Shown piece by piece: positions 10,936 through 22,900 of a stretch of DNA of 64,000 nt (positions are counted from its first letter, which is position 1; each line of letters opens with the position of its first letter). The position numbers and the translations under genes are program-made. The notes below the pieces were generated by a model. That model searched no databases, had not been told where the DNA came from, and worked only from the letters and a program-made list of their open reading frames with translations. This DNA comes from Halictus rubicundus (lineage: Eukaryota > Arthropoda > Insecta > Hymenoptera > Halictidae): the NCBI RefSeq assembly GCF_050948215.1, contig NC_135164.1, positions 5,461,116-5,525,115 of the forward strand. Direction: 5' to 3'.

Positions 10936-13900
10936 GTATTGTTCGAACCACCATTAAAATCCTCCTACAACGCCTTGTGCTTTCGTCAGAAAAATTGAAC
11001 GAATCAACAGTCCATTGAAATTTAATTTTCATCTACCTCTGTGCTAGAATATTTAATTTTCTTCAGTCTCTAACTCAACATATTAAAAACAAAGTAAATT
11101 GAAAGTGAGTTGAAATTCGATTCAACAGATTTTAAGTACAGTAAAGTCTTGATCTAAACCGAATAGTATAGTATACAAATAGTAACCCTGCACGATCTAT
11201 GTCACAGCACGGACCCGAGGATTGGGCTTAGATCAAACGTTACTGTAACAACAAAATAAATTCTATTGTTTTACGGTAACTGGAAAATAGAAGGCTATCG
11301 ACTAAACTGTTTATAAAACTCCCTTTCAATTTTTACATATTTCTTTAAAAATCCATTGAGCCAAGAGTCTATAAAAATTGAATTTCTGTTTGCACAAGTT
11401 AAAAACAAAATTAAGCCCTGAGAAATCAAAAATTATTCATTGAACTGCCCATAAAAAGTCCCAGTAAAAGTTCGCATATTTTTAGAAAATTTTAAATAAT
11501 CAGAACGAGATAAAAATGGAATGTTCATCACTCCCTCTTTGAAAATCGTATTTAATTTCAGTGGAATCTGTATTTTTCGAATTTCTGGATACTCTTGCCA
11601 GTACTTGTGCACGATTCGCCGCATAGTAATGATTAGTTAACGATTAGTTTGCCAGCTGTCCAGAAACATTTACGACAATCGATCATCGTCGATTCTCGTT
11701 AAGGAGTAACGGTTATTATTTGCATTTCTCGCGAAAATCCGAAGCGCGAAAACGTCTGTTTCTTCGATTTATCTTGGTGGTCGTTCGAAACGAGATCATT
11801 AATTATCGTTCGGTCTGCGCGGACGGTTCGTATATAGTAATTACATGATTGGATGATTAGCTGGCCGATGGAGAATGCGCGGAGAGGCGTCTCGATGGAA
11901 ACTAGTCCTCCGAGGCATTTCCGGTAAACTGGAGGCTCGTTATCTCACCTATCGTTTCCTAGGTTTTCGAATAATTCGAACGTGTCGACGTGAAAACCGA
12001 TGAAATGTTTCATCCTTGCCACGGGATCTACCAGGAGAACACCATAGCATTAACACGTTCATTACTAGCATCATGATTTCTTATTTTATTGCATACATGT
12101 TACACGTTATTTAAAATAAGAACGCGTGGCATGATTATCGGAGAACACACAATCTTTCTGTGACATTCTTTTTCACATTTTGTGGGAAGTTGCACAACCA
12201 TCAGCATTGCTGCAGAAATAAATATAAGTGGCGACCGTGTAAATCAAGTTATTTATTCGAACTGAAATTACTATGAAACGTTCGGTCGCGATAAAACGAA
12301 ATAATTTGTGCAAGTTGACAATTTTTAAATGAACGTCTAACTACGCTGAATTTTTATCATTTTTGTGTGAAGTATTGGTGCATGCAAATGCGAAATGCAC
12401 TTTCAGCAGCGCTGTGGACAACATTGTTCGTCACACAGTTAAAAAAATACGTTTTCCTACGTGTTTCGCATTCTAATGATTTGATCACACATACACAGTG
12501 TGAATACGCAAAGCGACATTTCACCCGGAGGAAGATGGCGAGCGGTAACGAGGTGAAAAAATTGGTCGGTCACGAAACGTAGGAGTGTAGGTGTGTACAC
12601 TCCGAAACCCGTGTAATTGTTCCGTATTAGGAGCCGCGTATTGCCATTTAAGTATGGGACTCGGTTTCGCGTCATTCGCGCAGCGCTATCCGCGAATGAT
12701 TTATTCCTTCGGGCTCGTGTTTAACGTTCCCGTGAATTTACTGCCGCGGGCGAACCTTTGAAATCGTCACCATTAATTGCTGATATTGCGCCAGCTACTT
12801 ACCCATGCGAAAGAGCCGCGATAACAACCTAAATATTATACAATATTCACCGAAACGTAATCTTACAAACTCGTTCGCCGTTTGGTACACTTTTGCAGGC
12901 TCGAGAGGGAACTTCTTGAATTTTTAAAATTTTCTTAATTTTTTCTGTGTTCATCTTTTCGTTGCTTCTTACATTTTTTTAATAAATTCTGACTTCATCT
13001 TTCATTTCCACTCATTTTGATTTAAAGAAACTAGAGTCACTTATTCACTGCAAGACGGAAATAGCTAATATCAAACGTACACTTTCAAAAATATATAACT
13101 CGCGTAATTTTGATTATATTTACTTGTAAAAAATCATACGCGTACTTCAAATACCAATGAATATGTGTAAAAAATCCCGATGTAAAAGGTTCAGCAGTTT
13201 TCCCGGAAAGAATTCCTAAAAATTCGTGGAGAGACGGTCCCGAGAAGCAGAATACCCCTGCGGCAGCCATGTTGTGACGTCATACTTGCTTCAGACAGCG
13301 AGTTTTCTGCCGAATATTACAAATTACTCCACGATGAGGTAGAAATTCGCAATTTCGGCTCTGTACAGACGTAGATTGGACTTCCAGGAAACACAAGTGA
13401 CCACTTTTAAACTGCTCGTTGCAATATTGAAGCGTTAATTTGTCAAGATTTTGACCGTTGCAAGTTTATATACGTATATTGCAGAGAAATTCTCTTAATT
13501 TCGGGAGATTTAGTGTTCGTATCGAAAAAAAAGGCTCTGTACAGACGTAGCGAAGACGTATAGAAACACGGTGGTGTGCATTTTTAATTGATTACTTACT
13601 TATTTAAGACGTAAAATGTCTAGAAAAAAAGGCACGCGACAGTCAAGGCCAAATGCCTGCCGGCCCCCTTAAGATATCATTGATTGTCCCCAACCAGGGG
13701 CAGTTCCCTCGTTAGCGTCCCGTGGAGTCATCCCCGAATGAACCTCGTCCTTTCATTTCGGTCGGTTGTTTGGATGTTATTGTTCGGAGTCTTTAAAGGG
13801 ACCAGAAAAATGGGCGAGCGCCACGGCGGGGGTAAATTAGCGGATTTCTCGGAAGAGCGGCAGATAATTAGAGCTTATGGCGACGCAGAAGCGCACTCGG

Positions 13901-16900
13901 GATCGGCTTTGTGTAAACTGGATGGCGGATGAGACGGGAAGCAGGACGGGACGATTCCTGGTCGGAGGCTGCCGAGAGAGAGGGAACGAATCGATGATAC
14001 AAAAACGGCGATCCCTACATTCCGGCCATGTATGGAGTAGGCTAACCTTATATGGGGCTCTCACGTACGCACCTCCTATGGGGGGTTTTGCCGGGTTTTA
14101 CGCGCGTCTGCGCGCGGGTAGAACTCGCCCGAGAAAAAATCGGGAATCGACCGGCCGCGTGCGTCACCGCAGGAAATGTCCCCGCAGCTTTATCCGATCT
14201 GCTCTTCAAGATCGAGAAGCTTATACGCCCCTTTGGCACAACCATTGCTCTCTGTTTTGATAGAATAATTACCCTCGGACACGAAATAAAGCAGTACAGT
14301 AACATCTTGAACTAAGTCGAACAGAGCTGCACGATCTTAGTCACTTCGCTTGTCCCCTCCACTGGGGGGCATGGCCCGAGGGGTCGAGAAGCCATTGCCG
14401 AGCAGTGTAAAGTGTAAACATGTATATCGGTGTGAACCACTACTAATTCAATTACAAAACTTCTTCATTTTTTGATGGGACTTTTACCAACCTGCTTGTG
14501 GCATTTTTCTGATTAAAACGACACTAAACACGGTATAATTTGACGAGGTCACAAGAAAATAGTAGCCCTGCACGATCTATGTCACAGCACGGACCCGAGT
14601 GTTGGGCTTGGATCGAAACTTCACTGTACAAGAGGTTTTAACAGTCAAAACAGAGAAGCCCAGTATATCTCCAAAGCATTATGCACGTAAAATCGTGTAC
14701 GTAGCAAAAATGTGAAATGAAAGTTCAAAAAAGTCACCAATAAAATGCAGAAAATTAGGCTTTAGTATCTCTCGTCGTTTTACCAGGAAAAATCCCCAAG
14801 AGACGCCCTTGATAGACTGTAAGCGCGAACGAGAATGATCTTTTTAAATTAGGTTTCTGATGTTACGTTGCAGATCCATACGCATCTGGTGAACGGTAGA
14901 CCTGGTGCTCTGAATCACAGCACGACCCTTCAGGAATTCACGAAGGCTAAATACGTGCGGTTACGACTTCAGGGTCTCCGACGTAGCGGAGAAGCGATCG
15001 TGGACAGGAGACGGGCCTTCTACTCGATCAAAGAGATTAACATCGGTGGAAGGTGTTTATGCTCTGGGCATGCGGCACGGTGTCGCTATAGTGTGCAACA
15101 TGGGGTGAGTCGGGTAATTTTTTCATGCGAATTCGCTTGCCCAGTCTTCTCTGGCTCGCAAGCTTTTCATTCATCTATCTCTGTCATCGTATCTCTCGAG
15201 TTCCAATCTTTGCGCTTAAAAGATTGCGATGGGATCGAGTAATCGTAAGTTTCGCGCTCCTATACAATCCTTAAAAATTCTTATAAGTTGATCTTAAGTT
15301 GATAACTAATTTTCTGCGCGACAGAAATGTTTCTCTTTAACGATATCATTTCACCTATTGTATCTCTAAAGTCCCTAGGAATTTTTCTTTTACAAATTCT
15401 CCCCTCTGATCTGCTCTTGATCGAATAACGAACTCGGAATCAGTATTTTATTTGATCTCGGTGAATAATGTGTTCTGTAACATATACGACATTATTGTGT
15501 CTTATGTTCTACGTATGCGATTCAACTCTATGATCTTGAATTTGAATGTATGCGTAGAATAGTGTGATTTAATGGTTCAGAGGTAATGATTAACGGCGTC
15601 TAAACAGCAAACGGTAGCAGAGCCGAATCTCGTTCGAATTCGCCTAACTAAAGTTAGATTTCACGAATACCTCGGATTCGGGGGGACCGACTTCGGAGGC
15701 AAGAAATAAATCTGTCGAAAGTGCTATAAACTTGTCAGACCTTTGTCTGCCAACGCTGCTAATAGCAGGACCGCTCTGTGTTTCGCTGTCTCCTTCGTAA
15801 CCGCCTTCCTTAGATGGCAGACTCATTAATGGCCGAATGTTCATAGAAATTTATATTTTTTATAGACTAGCCAGCGACCCTTCTCAAAGCCATTTTTGTT
15901 CACTGCTGTCTCCCTCCGTCATCAACATTTCTACGGTTGCAAATATTTTAATCCTCACCCTCAATTGTTAAGGTGGCCACAATAAGAATTTTTAAACACT
16001 CTTGGCCGTATTAATTCTAAGCAAAATTTAAGTAATGTCATTTGGCCCTTAACACTTAATACATTAAAACTCTGTTTTCGTGGCAATGTTAACCCATTGC
16101 ACTCGAAGCTGTTTTAACTCCAAAACGAAATATTTTTTTCGACCTCGAATATTTCCCTTCTATATATATATTTTTTTTTCATGTCATACATACGAGAATG
16201 ATGCAATTTACTCGTACAATACTGAAATGTTTAGTAATTTATTCAATACAAACAAATTTAATAATGTAAAAAATATTTTGAATACAGCAACTTTTAGTGG
16301 CGCCTTAAAGTCGCCATTCGAGTGCTAAGGGTTAAAAAGTTGCTATCTAACAGTAGGACAAAAATTGAGCCGACTGTAGTGAGCCAACTAATAAAATAAT
16401 TGTGAAATAATAGTTGTGAGAATTTGTGCGGTTAATTTGAAATTATTTTTCGATAGAATTAATATTAATAAGGGGTTTGTCAAAGGGTTCTTCTGAGGCG
16501 AAGATTGCAACAGAATCCGCTGTGTTATTGAAAAAAAAAACTTGTCAGTCGACGCAGGACTCATTCGTTTTGGTTGATGTCATATCGACGCAACGACGTC
16601 GAGAGAAGCAAACCTGAATGCCATTAACATCCATAAATGGACGTTCTCGAAGTCGAGGTCTAGCATAGACGAACAATCGTGATATTTTAATGTCTTCGAA
16701 TCTGTGACCGAGACTCTCGATTCTTGCGAAACTATTCACTGTTGCGCATCGGTCGCACCTTCATGCTGTGCTGTTTCACTTCTAATCGAATTGGGAAAAT
16801 CTGTTTTTCCATTCCCACGTAGATTGTTATTCACACCGAGTCTTTACACTAGAAATATTCTGTATGTCCGAATATACTTTGAACACATTTTATAATAGGT

Positions 16901-19900
16901 TGAGGGACTCGATTACTGTGGGGGTACCAATATACCTATATTAATTGTACTTATTTTTAAAGCATAATGAATATTTAAAAAGATACATATAACATATATT
17001 AACTGAGTTTTATGAAAAGAATTTAATATTTCTTTTTAAATATTCGTTATCCTTCAAAAATAAGTGTAATTGATATAGGAATATTGGTACCCCCACAGTA
17101 ATCGGGTCCCTTAGCCTAAATTTTGTCCTTATTATTTCATATCGTTGATCGATGTTGACAGTTTGATTGAGACATACCACGGAATATCTTCGATGACCGG
17201 ACTGCATTCAGCAATGCAGTTGCAATTCGGTCTACGTGCCGGTCGTGGGACGCACCGTGCGTCAGAACCCCTCAAAAACTAATATCATTTAACCCGGCGA
17301 GGATCGCCAAAAGCTGATTCTAATCGATCCATTGTAAAGTCAAGTGAGTCATGGTAAAAACGTCCGAACACGCCTAATTTATTCGGCGGGCCCGAGACAA
17401 TATTATGCAGTGTTTAAGATATGCACGCGCTCGTGCAATTCCCGGCAAGAAAATGTAAGAGAATAAAAAAACTGGCTTCAAACTTACTGCAAATAGATCA
17501 GAACAAATAGTCTCTGAATAAATTATACTACAATTCGGGCTAGCAGCAAAAAACTAAGTCTGCATAAAATTTGGGACACTTTGCATTAATAAAATTGTAC
17601 ACCCAACAGTTCGGAAATAATTTCAGGATAAATCGAGCCCACTATACTGCATTTAATAATCGAAGCAATCGCCGATCACGTTGATCGCGACGATTTAAGT
17701 AGCTCGCCGACGTTAATTAAGTCCTCGTCACGTTGATCTCACTAAATCACCCGATAACGTTTCGAATACGCGGTTATTAATTATACTCGCGATACGTCCA
17801 TTCTCATGAATGACAGGCTGCCATTGACGAGGGAACACAATGAAGCTAGTGATATATCGCAAAAAGCATAAGTTATGACTCGGTGCCCGCATCTGTGACT
17901 CGACAATATCGCTCGACTTACAATGCCGACGAGCATGTAATGGTTATCGCCAGGTTTGTAATTCTAATCGCTGTGTACGACTACCGAGTGCGTGCGCGCA
18001 ACTTGTCGTTGCTTCATTGAAAATATATCGTGCTGATTTTCTAATTAGATGGACGCTAAGCACGATTCATTTACAGATCCGAGGAATAAATGCAGCACAA
18101 GGACAATCTGCCGTTAACATTCCAACCCTTAAATGCATAGTGTTGCTAATTGGCAATGTTCCTTATGCATTATTCGCGTTTCTATTGTGCCAGAAACACG
18201 AAGGGTGCGTGAGAAGTAGAGCAAATAAAAAATGTTGTGAGACAGTGAATTCAAAAAGGTTCCAGAAAAGATCAACAAGACATTGTTTTCATATTGTTTC
18301 TAGAAAAATAAATTTGCTACTTAAATATGTTTCGTAATGTTCACAAAGCAATGAAATGGACTCTGTGTCGTATTTTTATTGTTCTCAGGAAGATAAATTA
18401 ACTATTTAAAAAATATATGAAAATTTTTATGAAACGGTATTAACGAGAGTCCTAGAAGTCCTAGAAAAATTTCAACAGGTGGTATAGACTGACTATGACA
18501 TTTTTAATGACCCCAAAAATGTAAATTGGTGAATTAAAAACATTTTTACGATCTTGCCAAAAATTATGCGTTCGAGGGTCAACAATTTCGGTGGTTTAGA
18601 CCGAGATAGTGTTTCTGAGAGTCGTGTATGGAAAATATTGGCGTGTCGGTGGAATGCGAAGAAAATCGAGATTGTTACGAGAGCGTTTGCAGTAACCGTG
18701 GAAAATATAGATGCGCGTGCGTGCGATGTGAAAGATGGTGGCTGCATCGTTGCTCCATCGTGTGCGGCTGCGTTGCGGTTTTATGCGGTATTACATAAAA
18801 GGGAACCTGAACGTCATCTAGCGAATCTCGCTCTCTAGACCTCTCGAAGAGCTCGATATTATTTATTGCTGCGATAATGGTTATCCTGCGTGCACGCAGC
18901 CGCGCACGCACGCACGTACGCGTCCGCGTGCGTGTCGTTGTAACAAATAACCGGATCCTGTTTTTGATAATCTTTCCCTCGGCACTATTTCACGCTGGCC
19001 GTTCACAACGAAACAATTTCCGCTTGGTTTCAATTATCTTCGGCTGGCGCCTTGCTGGTCAATAAAAAATAATTTATCGAGCATCCGCGCCCGTCTCCGA
19101 CGATTTATTAAGAACATCAAAACCTGCGAGTTATCACAAAAGTGTGGGCAAAATCAACGTGTCGGGATAACAATCGAAAGGGAAAATGGTACTAAGAAAT
19201 ATTGCGGGACTTAAAGATAGAGTCGATTTTATTATCTTAACGCGAAATGTATTAAACACTGAAAGCAATTGGCAAACGTTGCCTTGTAAGATTCGTCAAA
19301 TTGCAATTTTTACTAGAGGTTGATCTAACTCTGTACGACATGATGCTACAAAAATTAGAATTGCACGTAACTCTGTTTTCGTTTTAACATCGTTTTGTTC
19401 ATGGACCTCGCATTAATGTCAGGGGTAATCAACAACCACATAAAATTCCCACTGTCTCCGAGAGTTTGCACAAAAATTTGCACAAAAATTTAAATTACTC
19501 GCAGGCTAGTGTACTGCAGACTTGTTGAAAATCGCGAGTTTCTTATGCAACACGATCCGCTGGTATAGCAAAGGGAAGGCGGGCGTGTTGAATGTTTGAA
19601 TATGTATCAGTTACATTGCCGAAATGATTAACGAGCGTCCATTAAGAGGTGGTATTGTTTCTCAGCACCAAGAATGCGAATGCGAGCGCCAGACGTGCGG
19701 CGAAAGATGCGAAAAATGCTGTCCAATGTACAATCAGATTCCGTGGAAACCTGGCACAGCTGCGAAGGGCTTTCACTGTGAGAAATGCAACTGCAATGGA
19801 CATGCAACCGCGTGCAGATACGATCAGGAAGTGGCCGACAGAAGAATGTCCATGGACACTCATGGGAAATTTCGCGGCGGTGGCGTCTGCATTAATTGCA

Positions 19901-22900
19901 CAGTAAGCCCGAATTTCGTAAAAAAATAAAAAGAGAGAACACTGAACGATCCATCGGCAAAATGGAAACGTTCATTTCTACGACTCGCCGTTTTGCATCG
20001 TGAAAATATTTTAGACAATCCTAGATTTAGTTTTGTTAATTATTGGTACAGGATTATTGATTTGTTACAGGAGCACACGGCCGGAATAAATTGCGAAAAA
20101 TGTCAGGATGGATATTACAGGCCAAACGGTGTTGCCCCTGACACACCTGAGCCCTGTTTGCCGTGCAACTGCAACGTGCACGGTAGCACGGGTTACTGCA
20201 CTCCTGATGACTCGTACACGCACCTGGGAAAGGTAGAAACGCTTGCGCGCCTAATATTATTCAATACCTGTAAAACAATCGTTACCTTTACGTCGGGAAT
20301 CGATGCATCGAATGAAACGCTAACAATTCTGCTCTAGGTAGCAGGCGCTTGCAATTGCAAACCGGGCTATTCCGGCTACAAATGCGATCAATGTGCTGCC
20401 GGTTATCGTCAATTCCCGGATTGCATGCCTTGCCCGTGCGATTCCCGCGGGATTCTTCCGTCCCACGACTGTGAGGGAGACTGCCTTTGCAAGGCGAACG
20501 TCGACGGCGAATTCTGCGACAGTTGCAAACCGGGGTACTTTGCACTGACCAAGGAAAATCTTGACGGTTGCTATCCTTGCTACTGTTTCGGTGTCAGCGA
20601 CCGCTGCAGCGCCACGAAGCTGTCTTATTCCATGGTAAAAATTCACAAGAACTCTAAGGACACCCATTTTAATGAGTCGCAAACAATTTAATAATTGGAC
20701 AACTATATAGAAACATTAGATGAATTTAAAAATACCATTATACTATCTTCAACTTACTAGACGTATCAAGAAAGAATATTGTTAGACCACTCCAGTCTGT
20801 TGCAACATGGATGACACAACATTTTGATTTTGCATAAAGATCTTGTGTGCCGTCAGTTTCGTAGTTTACCCATTCCTTTTTCAAACAAGTGTATAAAATC
20901 TGGAGTCTGTTAACCTTTAGCACTCGAATGGTGACTGTAAGGCACCACTAAAAATTGCTGTTCCATTATTCAAAATATTTGTCACATTATTACGTTTGCT
21001 TGTATTTAAGAAATTACTAAACAGTTCAGTATTGTACGAGTAAATTGCACCAAAAAAAAAAATATATATATAGAAGGGAAATATTCTAGTTCGGAAGAAA
21101 TGTTTCGTTTTCGAGTTAAAACAGCTTCGAGTGCAAAGGGTTAATTCGCAATAATTTCAACTAAGAAGTTAGAATTTAAATGTCACATATTTACAACTTT
21201 GGGATTAAGTTAAAATGGCCCCAGTTTCTTTGAACGTTGAATGGTTTAAGTGGCTGTGTATGAATAACAGCTGCGCAGTTTGGGACTCATTGTCGGTCCC
21301 TGATCTGCAGGACACGTATCGCGGATTGTTTTCTGGATTATGGGATTTTCAGGTGTCGTCTCTGGAAAATTGGCGAGTCACCGATATGAACGCGTCCCGT
21401 GCTGTTATTCCTGTCCTGGACACAGATAACGGGTGGCTGACGGTGTCGCGTTACGAGGTCGAGTACGATAGTCCGTTTTGGCTGGCACCGGCGATTTATT
21501 GTGGCAATCGTCTCTCATCATACGGCAGTAATATCACTTACTCTGTCACCTGGGTCGTTATGCGCGGCGATACCAGCGGAAAACCGACCGCGGGACCGAA
21601 TGTTATTTTAGTTGTAAGTATTCATTCAGCGTCGCGTGAATAATGGCACGGTTAACGCTGTCACGGCCTACTACAAGACAGACTCAATGAAGTACGGAAG
21701 TCACAATATACAGGGTGTCCCGTCGATCACACTCGCCGTCTGGCCCTTTAACATCCCGTCAAACGTGTTAAACGCACTTGCTTTGAACGTCCATTTCTCC
21801 TATCGTCTTCATTGTTCCACGGTGAAAATCGATTTTCGAAAAATAGCTCATTATCGAATCGTTTTATTTTTTGAAAGCTCCAAGCTCTCTATTTTCACAA
21901 CCCATCGTTTTTCTTAAGTTTGCCGAAAGACGAATAAGTAATTTGCAGTAACTTATCTTTCCTCGCAATGGATATCCTTTCGTTCATAAGCAAATCTCCC
22001 GAAGGGAAAGGTTCCATGCAAGGTGTGCCTTGAGCATTTGTTGTTCCTGTTCCACGTTTTAGTTCCGAGTTCTTTCTGCCCACCCGAAAGGCAGATTACC
22101 ATGATTAGCATTTTTGCAAAATTAATCTTCTCGTGTTATTCGTTCGCAGAGTAATAACGGCATGCGAATAGCTCACGGCGAGGAACATCATAATGGCCAG
22201 GAAGCGGAGATCAGCGTTCCTCTACGTGAAAACGGCTGGTATCACGTACGCAGCGAGATCCAAGATATTCCTAGCAGATTGAGGAGAACCGAATTTCGCG
22301 GGGATCCTGTTACCAGGATACAAATGATGCGGGTGCTCGCGGATTTGAAGTATCTCATGATAAGGGCGCAGTATCACTCCGAGCAGATCGATGGAAGGTG
22401 CGCAGGGTTGATAAATGAGCTTGTTAAGTTTGTTATAGGGGTGGTTTCTCCGAAAATTTTTTTAATTCAACGAACTCTGTATCACTGATTTAAAGATGGA
22501 TCTCTCTCTCTCTCTCTCTCCTTTACAGAGATGTTTTCTTTTTGTCGCCATCTTATTGGACCTTGAATGAAAAGAATTCATATTTGCAATTATCTTGCGA
22601 TACAGTAACGAGAATCGTTATACAGGAAATTTTGCTTTGAGATTATTCAGTATTGCGGCTTCTGGATGATAGAAATTAAATCCAGAAAGTAAATCCGGAG
22701 ATGGCGAATTCACAGCTACAGTTACACTGTTCCAGTCTGCAATCGGCGGCCATGTGGGTCGGAAAAGTAGCAGCTGACAGTGGCAGCAGTAGTTTGGTGG
22801 AAACCTGCGAATGTCCCGAGGGATACACGGGACTCTCGTGCGAGGATTGCGCGTGGGGTTACACGAAGGTGATAAAGAACGGATCGGACCATCAGGAGCA

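Noticed and set aside
13085..13270. 61-codon minus frame starting MAAAGVFCF
   Set aside because: Short, no domain match that I could confirm, within a laminin intron next to a repeated motif; likely chance.
21311..21352. Longer form of the first L4 exon
   Set aside because: The CTGCAG acceptor is weaker and adds 14 residues not needed by the family alignment; kept as an alternative only.
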